Shown here piece by piece: positions 18,667 through 29,447 of a stretch of DNA of 64,000 bases. A program made the translations under genes and the position numbers. Within the stretch, counting starts at the first letter, position 1. Each line of letters opens with the position of its first letter. The stretch comes from Arenibacter certesii DSM 19833 (lineage in GTDB: Bacteria > Bacteroidota > Bacteroidia > Flavobacteriales > Flavobacteriaceae), in the NCBI RefSeq assembly GCF_000429545.1, contig NZ_AUCB01000003.1:124001-188000 (forward strand), read 5' to 3'. The notes below the pieces were generated by a model that did no database searches, had not been told where the DNA came from, and was given only the letters and a program-made list of their open reading frames with translations.

Positions 18667-19633
18667 AGACAGTTTCCCTAAGGCTGTTTTAGACTGGATT
18701 GAAAAAGAAAATTTTTGGAATATTTGGGTGCCACAAAAACATGGTGGTCTTCAAATGTCCTTGGTTGAGGGGTTGGGTCAGCTAAAATCGCTTGCAAAGA
18801 TTGATGGGAGTCTAGGTTGGACAGTTACGTTATGCAGCGGGGCCAATTTTTTTATTGGCAATCTGCAGCCTGCAGTGGTGCAAGAAATCTTTGGGGTAAA
18901 TGCGTCCCAGATTTGCTTTGGAGGTAGTGGAGGTGTGTTTGGTACGGCGGAAAAACAAGGAGATTCCTATATCATCTCGGGGAGGTGGCATTATGCCACG
19001 GGAGCTGACTACCTCTCCCATTTTACCTTAAATGCCAAAATTATGAAGAATGGTACAGCATTGATTAATGAGGATGGTTCCCCTATGATTCGATCTTTTG
19101 TACTTCCCAAAAATAAGGTCCAAATTATAGAAAATTGGAATACCATGGGATTAAAGGCTACCGTAACCCATTCGTTTGATGTAAAAGAAGTAATGGTTAA
19201 TGAAAAATTCAGTTTCCTTTATAATCAAGTGCTGTTGGATTATCCAATATTCAAAATTCCATTTTCTGTTTTTGCCGATCTTACCCTTTGGGTAAATTAT
19301 ATTGGAATGGCTCAACATTTTTTGGAAGAAGCTACTGCAATCTTGCCAAATGAGCAGTTAAATAAGTTAGAAGACACTATAGAACAGGCGGATACATATA
19401 TAAGTGGATTTGCTCGGGAGATAGAAGCTACAATTGCCAATCAATTAGTTTGTGTGGAGGACAGCGTAGTAAAAATCCACTCCCGAGCAGCAGATTCTGT
19501 TCAAGCTATCACAAAATCCATTATTGAAGTATATCCATTGCTTGGAGTTGGTGCAAGTCGAGAGAACAATCAGATCAATCAAATTTTTCGGGATTATTTT
19601 ACTGCCACTCAGCATCATATTTTTACTCGCTAG
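18617..19633 (+). CDS. Acyl-CoA dehydrogenase-like flavoprotein (possible flavin-dependent monooxygenase)
   Basis: The 338-aa protein has the acyl-CoA-dehydrogenase superfamily layout. An N-terminal helical part (VPQKHGGLQMSL, about 35-46) is followed by a middle beta domain (SGRWHYATGADYLSHF, WNTMGLKATVTHSFDV) and a C-terminal helical domain. It lacks an obvious catalytic Glu motif of true acyl-CoA dehydrogenases. IDGSLGWTV is typical of the branch containing two-component flavin monooxygenases (HsaA/DszC type). The ATG at 18617 is preferred over a TTG at 18608. Its start lies inside the upstream transporter gene (50-bp overlap), so the two are co-transcribed and likely translationally coupled under the TPP riboswitch. 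A role in using a thiamine-related compound is inference; the substrate is unknown. Confidence 0.75.
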   Translation: MKDKKNITRLRELCLNKDSFPKAVLDWIEKENFWNIWVPQKHGGLQMSLVEGLGQLKSLAKIDGSLGWTVTLCSGANFFIGNLQPAVVQEIFGVNASQICFGGSGGVFGTAEKQGDSYIISGRWHYATGADYLSHFTLNAKIMKNGTALINEDGSPMIRSFVLPKNKVQIIENWNTMGLKATVTHSFDVKEVMVNEKFSFLYNQVLLDYPIFKIPFSVFADLTLWVNYIGMAQHFLEEATAILPNEQLNKLEDTIEQADTYISGFAREIEATIANQLVCVEDSVVKIHSRAADSVQAITKSIIEVYPLLGVGASRENNQINQIFRDYFTATQHHIFTR

Positions 19634-19869
19634 GTGAGCATAGATTATCCGATGGGGCCTGCCCGTACTGTATAAGCGGGCCAGCCCGTATCCGCTCCGT
19701 GTGTGTTGATCTATAATCGGTATTATTCGTCTGATGATAGCTTTTGGGTTTTACCTGGGTAATTATCTGGGTAGAAATAGTAGCATTAGCCGATTCTTTA
19801 AGAAAATTATAACGACTTATTTTTCGTCTTCATGACTTATAATTTTATCTTGAGCTAAAAGATAAAAGA

Positions 19870-20580
19870 ATGGAATTAAAAGGAAAAGTGGCCTATATAA
19901 CAGGCGGATCAAAAGGAATAGGGTACGGAGTTGCCCAAAGATTGTTGGAAGCAGGAATGAAAGTTGCTGTTAGTGGTAGAAACTTAGATTCGGTAACCAA
20001 AGCGGCCAGGAAATTAGGAACTGAAGAAAATGTGCTTGCACTCGAATCCGATGTTACTAAGCTAGAGGATGAGAATAACGCTATTTCTCAGATTGTTGCT
20101 AAATGGGGAAGTGTAGATGTGGTGCTCGCCAATGCTGGTGTAGGTCACTTTGCACCCGTAGATCAACTCTCTGATGATCATTGGCACCAGATGATGGATA
20201 CTAACCTAACTGGGGTGTTCCACACGCTAAAGGCCTCCGTAGAGTCTCTAAAAAAGAGTAAAGGGTACTATATTACTTTAGCAAGTCTTGCAGGCACTAA
20301 CTTTTTTGCCAATGGTGCGGGCTATAATGCCAGTAAATTTGGTGTGGTAGGATTTACCCAAGCAGCTATGTTGGATTTAAGAGAGTATGATATAAAAGTT
20401 TCTACCATAATGCCTGGATCCGTAGCCACTCATTTTAATGATAATGAACCTTCGGAAAAGGATGCATGGAAAATTCAACCAGAAGACATAGGGGATTTGG
20501 TATTGGATCTTTTGCGCATGAATCCGAGAACCTTACCTAGTAAAATTGAGGTAAGGCCAACGAGACCTGATAAGAAATAA
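19870..20580 (+). CDS. Short-chain dehydrogenase/reductase
   Basis: This 236-aa classical SDR has the cofactor motif TGGSKGIG (residues 11-18) and NAG (88-90). The catalytic triad is Ser139 (TLASLAG), Tyr152 and Lys156 (YNASK). SGRN after the second strand favours NADP(H) over NAD(H). The substrate cannot be told from sequence. It stands alone between the acyl-CoA-dehydrogenase-like gene (236 bp upstream) and the convergent addB-like gene, whose stop codon lies immediately beyond it. The strong Shine-Dalgarno sequence seen in other phyla is absent, as usual in this phylum. Confidence 0.9.
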   Translation: MELKGKVAYITGGSKGIGYGVAQRLLEAGMKVAVSGRNLDSVTKAARKLGTEENVLALESDVTKLEDENNAISQIVAKWGSVDVVLANAGVGHFAPVDQLSDDHWHQMMDTNLTGVFHTLKASVESLKKSKGYYITLASLAGTNFFANGAGYNASKFGVVGFTQAAMLDLREYDIKVSTIMPGSVATHFNDNEPSEKDAWKIQPEDIGDLVLDLLRMNPRTLPSKIEVRPTRPDKK

Positions 20581-20581
20581 G

Positions 20582-23332
20582 CTAAACTTCCTTTTCAGTA
20601 AGGGGAATGTTTGGATTGCAGATTTCGGCTATAAGCTGATTTAAAGCAGTGGTAAAAAGGGCCATAGTTTCTTGGGTAATTTGATTATCCTTGGATCTGC
20701 TGCCCTTCTTCTCTTTAGTGGCAAAGCTTAAAACACCTGAGTTTAAATTTTTAAAGGAAATAATACCTGCTTCTATACTGTGGATTGGAGTATTAGCGTA
20801 ATACATTAAAGCGTAACATAGTAGCTGAAAAGCTTTGCTGTATTCGTACTCCTCTATAAGTGAATCCCATTCCACTAGCTCTACTTGAGGCTGGGTTACC
20901 CTGCCAGTTTTGTAATCTATAATTCTAAGAATCCCATCTATCTCATCAATACGGTCTAGCTTTCCTTTTAAAATAACAGGGAACTCTGTTCCTGGTACAG
21001 AAAGTTCTAACCTAAGATTTTCTTCGATCCCCAAAATTCTTATTTTGTGCTTTTTTATTGTGTCCAGCTCTATTGCTAGAAAATTGGAAATATATCTTAA
21101 GACCACTTGATAGGCGATTAAATTTTTCCCTTTGGAAATATCCCCTTCCGCAAAACTTTTCGCAAAATGATGTAAGACCGTAGTTTTTACCTTCCCTTGC
21201 ATGCTTTTGATCATGGTGGGATCTAAAAATTGATTGATGTAAGGTTTATATAAATCTTCCAAGCTGTCATGCACAATGGTACCAAAGGTGTTACTTGCCA
21301 CCGTTTCCTCCACTTCCATCACATCGTTTATTCCCAAAAGGTTTCTTTTATAGAAATCGATTGGATTACGTATATAATTGCTTAATGATGTAGGGGAAAA
21401 GCCATTGGATGCATGTTTTTTGATCAAATCCATAAGTGCCAAATCCTTATTTATAGATTGCAAGGTTTTAGGGGCGGTGTGTATCTCGGGAGCTGCAATA
21501 ATTTCGTTTATTTGCGGAATTTTGTTCTCGTCTGTAAGTAGCTGTATGAGGAGCCTACTCTTTTCACCGCCTTCCAATACATCAGGCTCTGTATTATATA
21601 CAAGATATATATTTTTCGCTCGCTGTAGCAGTCGATAAAAATGGTAAGTATAGACCGCATCCTTTTCCTTGTAGGTAGGTAGTTGGTAATACTTTTTTAA
21701 ATCAAATGGAATAAAGGAATTATTAGATTTTCCCGAAGGAAGTATATCTTCGTTAACGGAGGTCAATATTATGGTCTCAAAGTCTAGCGCCCTACTTTCT
21801 AACATCCCCATTATCTGCAATCCTTCTAGAGGCTCTCCTTGGAAGTCTAGAGTTTCCGTTCTTAGTAACTCGGTATATAAGCTCTCCATGGATCTTAAAT
21901 CGTTTATAAACGCATATTTTATTACCATTTCCTGGAGCTGGTTGAAAAGCGAATAAAACTTATAAAGGTATTCTAATCCCAAGTGATCTTTAGAACTTGA
22001 AAATTTGTCTTTTAATTTAAGTATTATTTCTTGACAGTGGACTAGGAATTTAGCCCCGTTTAACGGCCCTTGATAGAAGAATAAATCTATAAGTTCAAGA
22101 ATATCCGGAGCAGCGGATTTTAGGTTATTCGAATTTACAAAGGCCCAGTTGTTTTTTTTAATGGTGTCTACCAAGAGGCTGGCATTATTTCTTCTTTCCT
22201 CGGTAAATAGTATTTGGATATAGGGGTGCGACAGAAAATCGAGAATTTGTTGATAATACCACCCTTCTCCATCTCTTTTTAGGTATAGATCTAGGAATTG
22301 GGAAAATAAGCTTGCAAGCGGCGTACTGGTTAATGGGTAGCCCATGGTAATATTTACCGTATCTATTTCTTGGGGAATTGAGTTCAAAAGTGGATTTAAT
22401 AGGTTTTCGTCACCAAGTACTACGGCTGCGTTCTTAAGGATTTCTGGATTTTCCTGATGTATTTCTAATAGGAGGTTGCCTACATATTTCATTTGGGAAA
22501 CATTTTTAGGCACACCTATGATGTTAATATTTTTATTTTCCGAGTAATAGTTGGTAACACCCTTTAAAGGTTTGTTCTGCAACCAAGTCCAAGTCTTTTG
22601 GTGTTGTCTTATAAAGTAGCCTGCATCATGTACTGGATCATTTAGAAAATAAGGGTCGCTGTCCCAGAAAATCTCCGCATTACCTTTAGATAGTATTTCC
22701 TGAATAATGAAGGATTCGGCGGTATTAAGGGCATTAAAACCGACAAAAATATGGTTTTTGTTGCTATTGCTACTTATGTATTGGGGCAGTTGCTCACAGG
22801 CGGTGCGGTAAATTAGTCCCTGATGGCCTAAGTTCTTTTCTTTTAGTAGTTGGTTAAAAGCGGTATAGAGTGGATGTAACTGGTTCCAGAACTCGATATA
22901 GTTGCTTATGATTTCGCTTTTGTCCTTTTGTAAAGACCAATGGTTTATTTCCTGTATATCTGCTAAATAGGAAAAAATATCTTTTGTATCTATTAAGTAT
23001 CGATCTATCTCATTAAAATCCTGGAGTAGGATCTGTCCCCATTTTGTAAAAGAGGAAAAGTTATCCTTTTCCTCCGCTTCAAGGGTTAAGTAGGCTTTGT
23101 ACAAGGTAAATAATTGTTCGGTACTATTGGCTGTTTCCAATTCGGAAATATGCTCTACAAAGTTTTCAATGCTATAAATTTTCGGAGCAAAACAAGTTTT
23201 GTTAGCTGTTTTTGCCAAAGTAGTTCTTAAGACCGTTCCTGCTCTTTTGCTTGGAAGTATCAATACAACATTATCTAGGGAAGGGTAGGTGGTTAAAAGG
23301 TGGTGTACCAACTGTTGAAGAAAACTTTTCAC
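20582..23332 (-). CDS. AddB-like PD-(D/E)XK nuclease/inactivated helicase
   Basis: The 916-aa protein starts with a degenerate helicase-like region (ILPSKRAGTVLR, about 25-36) where AddB proteins keep a fold but not always activity. It ends with a PD-(D/E)XK nuclease of the RecB type: GKLDRIDEID...IIDYKTGRV at about 790-815, followed by QLLCYALMYY. It would pair with the AddA-like helicase-nuclease encoded at 26206-29328 to process double-strand breaks for RecA. The two genes are on the same strand but separated by ompA and kbl, whereas addA and addB are usually adjacent. No four-cysteine iron-sulphur motif is obvious. Confidence 0.8.
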   Translation of the reverse strand: MKSFLQQLVHHLLTTYPSLDNVVLILPSKRAGTVLRTTLAKTANKTCFAPKIYSIENFVEHISELETANSTEQLFTLYKAYLTLEAEEKDNFSSFTKWGQILLQDFNEIDRYLIDTKDIFSYLADIQEINHWSLQKDKSEIISNYIEFWNQLHPLYTAFNQLLKEKNLGHQGLIYRTACEQLPQYISSNSNKNHIFVGFNALNTAESFIIQEILSKGNAEIFWDSDPYFLNDPVHDAGYFIRQHQKTWTWLQNKPLKGVTNYYSENKNINIIGVPKNVSQMKYVGNLLLEIHQENPEILKNAAVVLGDENLLNPLLNSIPQEIDTVNITMGYPLTSTPLASLFSQFLDLYLKRDGEGWYYQQILDFLSHPYIQILFTEERRNNASLLVDTIKKNNWAFVNSNNLKSAAPDILELIDLFFYQGPLNGAKFLVHCQEIILKLKDKFSSSKDHLGLEYLYKFYSLFNQLQEMVIKYAFINDLRSMESLYTELLRTETLDFQGEPLEGLQIMGMLESRALDFETIILTSVNEDILPSGKSNNSFIPFDLKKYYQLPTYKEKDAVYTYHFYRLLQRAKNIYLVYNTEPDVLEGGEKSRLLIQLLTDENKIPQINEIIAAPEIHTAPKTLQSINKDLALMDLIKKHASNGFSPTSLSNYIRNPIDFYKRNLLGINDVMEVEETVASNTFGTIVHDSLEDLYKPYINQFLDPTMIKSMQGKVKTTVLHHFAKSFAEGDISKGKNLIAYQVVLRYISNFLAIELDTIKKHKIRILGIEENLRLELSVPGTEFPVILKGKLDRIDEIDGILRIIDYKTGRVTQPQVELVEWDSLIEEYEYSKAFQLLCYALMYYANTPIHSIEAGIISFKNLNSGVLSFATKEKKGSRSKDNQITQETMALFTTALNQLIAEICNPNIPLTEKEV

Positions 23333-23475
23333 AAATATATTTTTTGGTAATTGATCTATAGGCTAAATATAGGGTATAGATTGGATTTAAATAAGTAGAA
23401 GTTGGTTTAAAGTTTTGTCAAAATGGGTTTCGTAATCCAGTTTATAATCACTTTTAAATTCAAGTTTAAGCAAAA

Positions 23476-23505
23476 AAAAGCTCCGCGATCGCGGAGCTTT
23501 TAAAT
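23476..23505 (-). terminator. Rho-independent terminator after the ompA-like gene
   Basis: A perfect palindrome spans 23476-23501, with GCTCCGCGATCGCGGAGC at its core. On the minus strand it is followed by a run of eight U. It starts 28 bp downstream of the ompA stop and is also flanked by T on the other side, so it may work in both directions. Confidence 0.85.
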
Positions 23506-23528
23506 ATAGTTTTAGAAATAACTGGTAA

Positions 23529-24890
23529 TTACTTTACCAAGTTAATTTCAACTCTTCTGTTTTGTTCTCTTCCTTTAGCTGTATTGTTAGTAGCGATTGG
23601 CTTATCCTCACCGAAACCAACTGCAGATAACCTGAATTCTTCAATTCCTTTGTCTACTAAGAACTGCTTAACAGAAAGTGCTCTAGACTCAGAAAGTTTT
23701 TGGTTCAAAGAATTGCTACCTACACTGTCGGTATGTCCTTCTACAGTAAACTTAGCAGTTGGGTACTCATTCAGTATAGTAATAATGTCTACCATTACAG
23801 ATGTAGAAGAAGCTTTTATAGAGGATTTACCCGTATCAAATAAGATAGTTTTAGCAAATTCATTCAATTGCTTTTGAACTTCTTCAGTAACTTCAGGACA
23901 ACCTTGGTTAGCTACAGTCCCGGCTACTTCTGGACACTTATCGTCTTTATCCAACACACCATCTCCGTCAGTATCAGGCCATGGACATCCTTTGTTTTCA
24001 GCAGGACCAGCTTCGTTAGGACACTCATCATCCTTATCGGCAACACCGTCACCATCAGCATCAGGACAACCATTTAAAGCAGCAGATCCAGCTTCGTTAG
24101 GACAAGCGTCATCTTTGTCAGCAATACCATCACCGTCAGAATCAGGACAACCGTTCATTTCTTTTGAACCCGCTTCGTTAGGACACTCATCATCCTTATC
24201 AGGAATACCGTCTCCGTCAGAATCAGGACAACCATTAAATTCAGCTAAACCAGGAACTTCTGGACAAGCGTCGTCTTTATCATAAACACCATCACCGTCT
24301 GTGTCAACACCACCAAATTTAATGGCAAGACCAGCTAAATGCTGAAAATGGGTAATTGCTGCAGGGCTGCTTGGCGTAGCATAATCTTCAAAAACATGCT
24401 TATAAGCAGTCTGTAGGGTTAGGCCTATGTTATCTGTGAACCAGATATTAAGTCCAACACCACCATTAACAGTACCAGCACCTATTTCATCCATCCAAGT
24501 ATAACCACCACCGATTTCAACGAAAGGATCAATTACAGTGTTGTTTAAAAATGCATATTTAATAGTACCATCTACAGCGTAATGAGAAAGGTCGTCTACC
24601 TTCATATCACCCCATTTATCAATGCGGTTTAATGAACCTCTTGCTCCAATAGAAAAACCACTACCAACGTATTTGGATACTCCAACATACGATATAGAAG
24701 GTAACATATTCCAGTGCTCGGACACATTGAAAAACTCCTTACCGAAGCTGCTAACATCTCCGGTTGGGAAAACGTCAATTGCGTTAGCTCCGAAACTTAC
24801 TTGCCAAGGATTATTTTCGTCTTGCGCTTGTACGTTGTTGAAACCTACGAAGAGTAAGGCAACAACCAATAATTTGCTAAGATGTTTCAT
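23529..24890 (-). CDS. OmpA-family outer-membrane protein with TSP3 calcium-binding repeats
   Basis: The 453-aa protein has a signal peptide (cut after NNVQAQ, about residue 23) and an N-terminal eight-stranded barrel-like domain (about 30-195). Five thrombospondin type-3 repeats follow (about 200-340, each with DxDGDGxxDKDDxCP and an NxGCP spacer). A C-terminal OmpA peptidoglycan-binding domain (about 345-453) ends the protein, with [20 protein letters not shown] and [11 protein letters not shown]. It links the outer membrane to the cell wall. The repeats probably bind calcium. Its own strong promoter and terminator show it is a single-gene, highly expressed unit, as is usual for these abundant proteins. 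Confidence 0.93.
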   Translation of the reverse strand: MKHLSKLLVVALLFVGFNNVQAQDENNPWQVSFGANAIDVFPTGDVSSFGKEFFNVSEHWNMLPSISYVGVSKYVGSGFSIGARGSLNRIDKWGDMKVDDLSHYAVDGTIKYAFLNNTVIDPFVEIGGGYTWMDEIGAGTVNGGVGLNIWFTDNIGLTLQTAYKHVFEDYATPSSPAAITHFQHLAGLAIKFGGVDTDGDGVYDKDDACPEVPGLAEFNGCPDSDGDGIPDKDDECPNEAGSKEMNGCPDSDGDGIADKDDACPNEAGSAALNGCPDADGDGVADKDDECPNEAGPAENKGCPWPDTDGDGVLDKDDKCPEVAGTVANQGCPEVTEEVQKQLNEFAKTILFDTGKSSIKASSTSVMVDIITILNEYPTAKFTVEGHTDSVGSNSLNQKLSESRALSVKQFLVDKGIEEFRLSAVGFGEDKPIATNNTAKGREQNRRVEINLVK

Positions 24891-24924
24891 TTTTAATTTT
24901 TTAAGTTTAAGTGTTTATTAGCTG

Positions 24925-24955
24925 CAAATGTAAGTTGTTAATAACTATTAACAAA
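24925..24955 (-). promoter_or_regulatory. Promoter of the ompA-like gene (-33 TTTG, -7 TAnnTTTG)
   Basis: On the minus strand TTTG (24955-24952) is followed after 19 nt by TACATTTG (24932-24925). This matches both boxes of the primary Bacteroidetes sigma factor promoter. The start would be near 24919, about 30 nt before the ATG. It is the best promoter match I found in the window. Confidence 0.8.
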
Positions 24956-25003
24956 ATCATTTAATTAGTTTTTTTAACACAAACAGCATGTTGAAAGCCT
25001 CAT

Positions 25004-26197
25004 TTAAATTATATTTAAGGTTTTTCCAACTTCTGTAAACGCTTTAATTGCGTGATCTAAATGGGCTCTCTCATGTGCAGCAGATAGTTGCACTCTAATC
25101 CTTGCTTTTCCTTTGGGAACAACTGGGAAAAAGAAGCCAATTACATAAATTCCTTTTTCCAGTAACATTTCTGCCATTTTTTGGGATAATTTGGCATCGT
25201 AGAGCATTACTGGAACAATGGCAGAATCTCCATCAATGATATCAAAGCCGGCGTTTTTGATGCCCTCTTTAAAATACTTGGTGTTTTCGTCTAGTTTTTC
25301 TTTTAGGCTATTGTCTCTTTCTAATATTTCAAAAACCTTTAGAGATGCACCTACAATTGCTGGAGCTAGGGAGTTGGAGAATAAATAAGGTCTAGAGCGT
25401 TGTCTTAATATCTCAATGATCTCTTTTTTACCTGTGGTATATCCGCCCATAGCGCCTCCCATTGCTTTTCCTAAGGTTCCCGTAATGATATCTACTTTGT
25501 CCATTACATTCTTTTCCTCTAAGGTGCCTTTCCCTGTTTCTCCAATAAAACCAGTCGCGTGACACTCATCTATCATCACCATGGCATCATATTTGTCTGC
25601 TAACGCACAAATTTCGTCCAAGGGTGCTACTAGTCCATCCATTGAGAATACGCCATCGGTTACAATTATTTTGAACCTGGCCTCATCTGCATTGGCCTGT
25701 TTTAATTGAGCTTCTAGATCTGCCATATCATTATTGGCATACCGGTATCGTTTTGCTTTGCACAGTCGCACCCCATCTATAATGGAAGCGTGGTTTAGTG
25801 AGTCCGATATAATGGCATCCTCAGGACCTAATAAAGGTTCAAAAACCCCACCATTGGCATCAAAGGCAGCAGCATATAATATAGTGTCCTCTGTACCGTA
25901 GAATTCTGCTATCTTTTTTTCCAATTGTTTGTGGATGTCTTGGGTTCCGCAGATAAAGCGCACGGACGACATACCAAAACCATGGGAGTCCAAGGTATCC
26001 TTTGCCGCTTGTATTACCTCTGGGTGGGAAGATAGTCCTAAATAGTTGTTAGCGCAGAAATTGATTACCTCTTGCCCTGTATCTATTTTTATGACTGCCC
26101 CTTGCGGTGTGGTAATTATTCTTTCTTCTTTGTATAGTCCAGCCTCCTTAATGGCCACTATTTCTTCCTGTAAATGTGATTTAATTTTTCCGTACAT
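25004..26197 (-). CDS. kbl: Glycine C-acetyltransferase (2-amino-3-ketobutyrate CoA ligase)
   Basis: The 397-aa protein is a PLP enzyme of the alpha-oxoamine synthase family. It converts 2-amino-3-ketobutyrate plus CoA to glycine and acetyl-CoA in threonine breakdown. The N-terminus ([15 protein letters not shown]), the [11 protein letters not shown] stretch and the PLP-lysine motif [10 protein letters not shown] (Lys244) match KBL rather than serine palmitoyltransferase or BioF. The length equals that of E. coli KBL. The usual partner threonine dehydrogenase is not in the window. It begins 8 bp after the addA-like stop codon, so it is probably co-transcribed with that gene. Confidence 0.93.
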   Translation of the reverse strand: MYGKIKSHLQEEIVAIKEAGLYKEERIITTPQGAVIKIDTGQEVINFCANNYLGLSSHPEVIQAAKDTLDSHGFGMSSVRFICGTQDIHKQLEKKIAEFYGTEDTILYAAAFDANGGVFEPLLGPEDAIISDSLNHASIIDGVRLCKAKRYRYANNDMADLEAQLKQANADEARFKIIVTDGVFSMDGLVAPLDEICALADKYDAMVMIDECHATGFIGETGKGTLEEKNVMDKVDIITGTLGKAMGGAMGGYTTGKKEIIEILRQRSRPYLFSNSLAPAIVGASLKVFEILERDNSLKEKLDENTKYFKEGIKNAGFDIIDGDSAIVPVMLYDAKLSQKMAEMLLEKGIYVIGFFFPVVPKGKARIRVQLSAAHERAHLDHAIKAFTEVGKTLNII

Positions 26198-26205
26198 GAT
26201 TCTTG

Positions 26206-29200
26206 TTAAATAATAAAGTCCAATATAATATCCTTGTTGATATATACAATGATTTTGTCCTCAATTTTATATCCCATCCCTTCCAAAGCATCTGCATATG
26301 CATAAAGTTGCTGGTGATAACTGCTGTTTTTATTTCCAGTTTTATAATCGATTATTGTGGCTTTATCGTTGTTCAGTACAATTCTATCCGGTTTTAAAAT
26401 TTTGCCATCCATGGTAAGAATGTCCTGTTCATTCATTATAACTAGATCGTTGTTATAATATCTGGATAACTGGGGATGCTCAACAATGGAGGAGACCTTT
26501 TCCATTATTTCCTGGTGGTCATCTTGTGAAAGGTCCCCACTCTTAATGGCGCCTTTTACAGCACTATCAATATCTGCCTTTGTTTTTATTAGGCCCATTA
26601 TTAAATGGACCAGATTCCCCTTGTTTATGGCGGTTTCCCTTTCAGTGTCCCATAACGCTCCAGATTTCGTTAGGATGCGGAATTCTGGGCGGTCCTTATA
26701 ACTATAAAGGTAAGGAATGTTTTCTTGTGTATCCTTAGGGTTTAAAATACTGCTTGCAAGGTCTAACTCTCCAAATTGGTATAGCAGTTGGCTTTCTTGC
26801 CATAATCCCTTTTCTATAAGATAATGGATAAATAAACCGGAATAATATTTTGTTTTATGTTCCCCTTTTTGCGTAAGGTCTTGCTTGGAAATAATATACA
26901 AACCTTTCTCGGCCCTAGTTAAAGCTACATACAAGAGATTAAAGGCATCTAGCTCCAGTTTGTGCTGCTCCTCATTATATATGGTCTCCGACGTTGCGCC
27001 ATAGGTAGGTACTTCCTGATTTTTATTGATGAGCAGTTCATGGAAGCCATTAAAAGATTCGGCCGGAACTGGGATCCATAGTTTAGGGTTTATTTCTTCG
27101 TATATATTGGAATTGGCAAAGGGAAATATTACAATGGGGAATTCTAGGCCTTTGGACTTATGGACGGTCATAATCTGCACAGCATTCACGTTCTCGGGAG
27201 CGGTGATGCTCAGGGACTTTTTTTTCTTTTCCCAATGCGCTAAAAATACTTGGCTATTAGCGCCATCCTTTTGTTCTACCTCTTGTACAACATCTAATAG
27301 ATAGGTAATATAAGCATCTGAACTTTCCGCTAGATCAAATTTCTTAATGGCCAGTTCCAATCCATCGTAAACTGAGGATTGCTTTAATGTTTCAATATTA
27401 AATCCATAGTGGTCCCTTAATAAGATGGTGACCTCTTCTAGATGAGTGTGAATATATTTATGTAGATTATTTTCGCCCTTATATAGAAATGAGATGATGT
27501 CAAAGCTAATTTCTAAATCCGTTGGTTGAAGGCTATAACGAAGAAGGTTAATTAAAAAACGAACTTTGGGATTGCTGTTCAGTAATAGGGTTTCTGATGA
27601 AATTATAGGAATATTACGTTGCATTAGAAAGTCTGCTAATAGGATCCCTTCCTTTTTCTTCCTGGTAAGGATACAGATGTCCTTAAGGGAATATTTCTTT
27701 TCCAAAACTTGTTCCAAAGTAGTTAATACTGCTCTACAATATAACTCTCCCTCATCTACCTCTACCTCTGGATCTATAAATGACAGTTGAACCATTCCTC
27801 CCTTTTTACAGTTGTACGCTTGTTGGTTGCCATCTATAAACAATCTATTATAGGTGCTACTTTCTAAAAAGGGACTAGTAAGAGTGAAAAAATCATTATT
27901 AAATTTTATGATCTCTTCATGACTTCTATAATTGGCAGGAAGGTTAGTTGTTTTGGGTGGAAATACAAACGGATTTTCCTTTGTGTTGATCAGATTTAGA
28001 AATTGCTCTGCTCTACCACCTCGCCAGCGATATATGGCTTGTTTGGCATCACCTACAAGCATTAGGGAGCCAACTTTCCCTAGATCATCCTCGCTTTCCA
28101 AAGCATTGCTTATCAGTGGAGTAAGGTTGTTCCATTGCATTTGGGAAGTGTCCTGAAATTCATCGATAAAATAATGTCGGTATTTCTCACCTATTCGTTC
28201 ATATATAAAGGGTGCCGGCTGGTCTTTTATCTCATTGGAGATAAGGCTGTTGAAGGAAGAGATTGGTAGGAGATCCCGTTCCAGTTCTAAAGCCTTAATC
28301 TCTTGTTGTATTGCGTTTAAAACAGTTAACGGAACTAAATTGTTATAGGCGTTCCGCATTAGAGAAACGGAAGTGTTGTTTTGCTTAATACGTTGAAAAA
28401 ATATACTGAACTGAGGGTGGAGGCCGTCTAAAATATCTTTGATGCCCTGTGGGCAACTCTTGGTATATAAGGAATCCGAATCAAAATTTTGTTTCCATCC
28501 AGCTTTAAAGTCCATCTTTAAATCTCCATCGGCAATTTTTTGAATGAATTTTGGAAAGTAGCTCGACTTAAAATTATTGAATTCCAAGCCATTTTCATCC
28601 ATTATGCTTAAGATGCTTTGGGCATCTTCCTTAATTTCTACCTCTAATATTTTTATGTTTTGTATTAAGGTCGATTTAAGAATAAGAAAATCTTCTATAT
28701 TTTTCCCTTCCAGTTTTTTAAGATGGGGATGGTGATTTTCATTAAAAAGCAATCTTCCTACATTAAGCAGGTCAATACTGATATCCCAACTTTTATCTTC
28801 GTCAATTTTTTCTAATGCAAAATCTATCAGAACTTTTGTTAGCTCTTTGTTGCTGCCTGCTTTATTGAGTAGTTTGGCAATTGCCTCGTCCAATAAAAGG
28901 TCGGTATCCAATATTACTTCAAAATTTTGTGGCAACTTTAAATCCTTTGCAAAGGTTCTAATGAGCCGGTGGGTAAATTTATCGATGGTAGAAACGTCAA
29001 AGAAGGCATAGTTGTGCAAAATTTCTTTAAGTGTCTGCTTGGCTCTATTCTGAAGTATTTGGATTTCAACTCCCAGCTCTTTGGATATATCCAACAACAT
29101 TGGGGGAGCTTCAGAGGTATTGCCAAGTTTGCCAAATGCAAAAAGGCTGCCCAAGATACGCTGCTTCATTTCATTTACGGCCTTATTGGTAAATGTAATC

Positions 29201-29328
29201 GCAAGGATATTTCTATAGCTTTTATTAAAATCAGAGGAAAGAATAATTTTTAGGTATTCTTTGGCAAGGGTATAGGTCTTTCCTGAACCAGCGGATGCAT
29301 TATAAATTTTGTACGGAGCCTCTTGCAC
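26206..29328 (-). CDS. AddA/UvrD-type ATP-dependent helicase-nuclease
   Basis: The 1,040-aa protein has the superfamily 1 helicase motifs in order: Walker [11 protein letters not shown] (11-20), Walker [41 protein letters not shown] and [15 protein letters not shown]-terminal RecB-type nuclease follows (LKPDRIVLN...IIDYKTG, about residues 970-995). This is the AddA layout, for end resection together with the AddB-like protein at 20582-23332. The start is a GTG at 29328; no ATG fits, because the Walker A motif begins only ten codons later. The next gene, kbl, follows after 8 bp. Confidence 0.88.
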   Translation of the reverse strand: MQEAPYKIYNASAGSGKTYTLAKEYLKIILSSDFNKSYRNILAITFTNKAVNEMKQRILGSLFAFGKLGNTSEAPPMLLDISKELGVEIQILQNRAKQTLKEILHNYAFFDVSTIDKFTHRLIRTFAKDLKLPQNFEVILDTDLLLDEAIAKLLNKAGSNKELTKVLIDFALEKIDEDKSWDISIDLLNVGRLLFNENHHPHLKKLEGKNIEDFLILKSTLIQNIKILEVEIKEDAQSILSIMDENGLEFNNFKSSYFPKFIQKIADGDLKMDFKAGWKQNFDSDSLYTKSCPQGIKDILDGLHPQFSIFFQRIKQNNTSVSLMRNAYNNLVPLTVLNAIQQEIKALELERDLLPISSFNSLISNEIKDQPAPFIYERIGEKYRHYFIDEFQDTSQMQWNNLTPLISNALESEDDLGKVGSLMLVGDAKQAIYRWRGGRAEQFLNLINTKENPFVFPPKTTNLPANYRSHEEIIKFNNDFFTLTSPFLESSTYNRLFIDGNQQAYNCKKGGMVQLSFIDPEVEVDEGELYCRAVLTTLEQVLEKKYSLKDICILTRKKKEGILLADFLMQRNIPIISSETLLLNSNPKVRFLINLLRYSLQPTDLEISFDIISFLYKGENNLHKYIHTHLEEVTILLRDHYGFNIETLKQSSVYDGLELAIKKFDLAESSDAYITYLLDVVQEVEQKDGANSQVFLAHWEKKKKSLSITAPENVNAVQIMTVHKSKGLEFPIVIFPFANSNIYEEINPKLWIPVPAESFNGFHELLINKNQEVPTYGATSETIYNEEQHKLELDAFNLLYVALTRAEKGLYIISKQDLTQKGEHKTKYYSGLFIHYLIEKGLWQESQLLYQFGELDLASSILNPKDTQENIPYLYSYKDRPEFRILTKSGALWDTERETAINKGNLVHLIMGLIKTKADIDSAVKGAIKSGDLSQDDHQEIMEKVSSIVEHPQLSRYYNNDLVIMNEQDILTMDGKILKPDRIVLNNDKATIIDYKTGNKNSSYHQQLYAYADALEGMGYKIEDKIIVYINKDIILDFII

Positions 29329-29403
29329 GTCGTTTTAGTCGCAAAATAAGCAATATTCAATAGTTCTTAACAAATATTTAGCTGAAAATCTGACTTAATT
29401 TGT

Positions 29404-29411
29404 TAATTTTG
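29404..29411 (+). promoter_or_regulatory. -7 promoter element of sodA
   Basis: TAATTTTG matches TAnnTTTG and lies 37 bp upstream of the sodA ATG, giving a leader of about 30 nt. The -33 box is not clear. Confidence 0.5.
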
Positions 29412-29447
29412 GGAAACAACATTATTTAACTTAAAAACATAAATATT

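Noticed and set aside
19661-19700. GC-rich hairpin after the acyl-CoA-dehydrogenase-like gene (GCCCG...CGGGC)
   Set aside because: Only five uninterrupted pairs, an 11-nt loop and no following T run; too weak for a terminator call.
23868-24285. Plus-strand open frames opposite the TSP3 repeats of the ompA-like gene
   Set aside because: They mirror the repeat structure of the real gene and have low-complexity serine/proline-rich translations with no family match.
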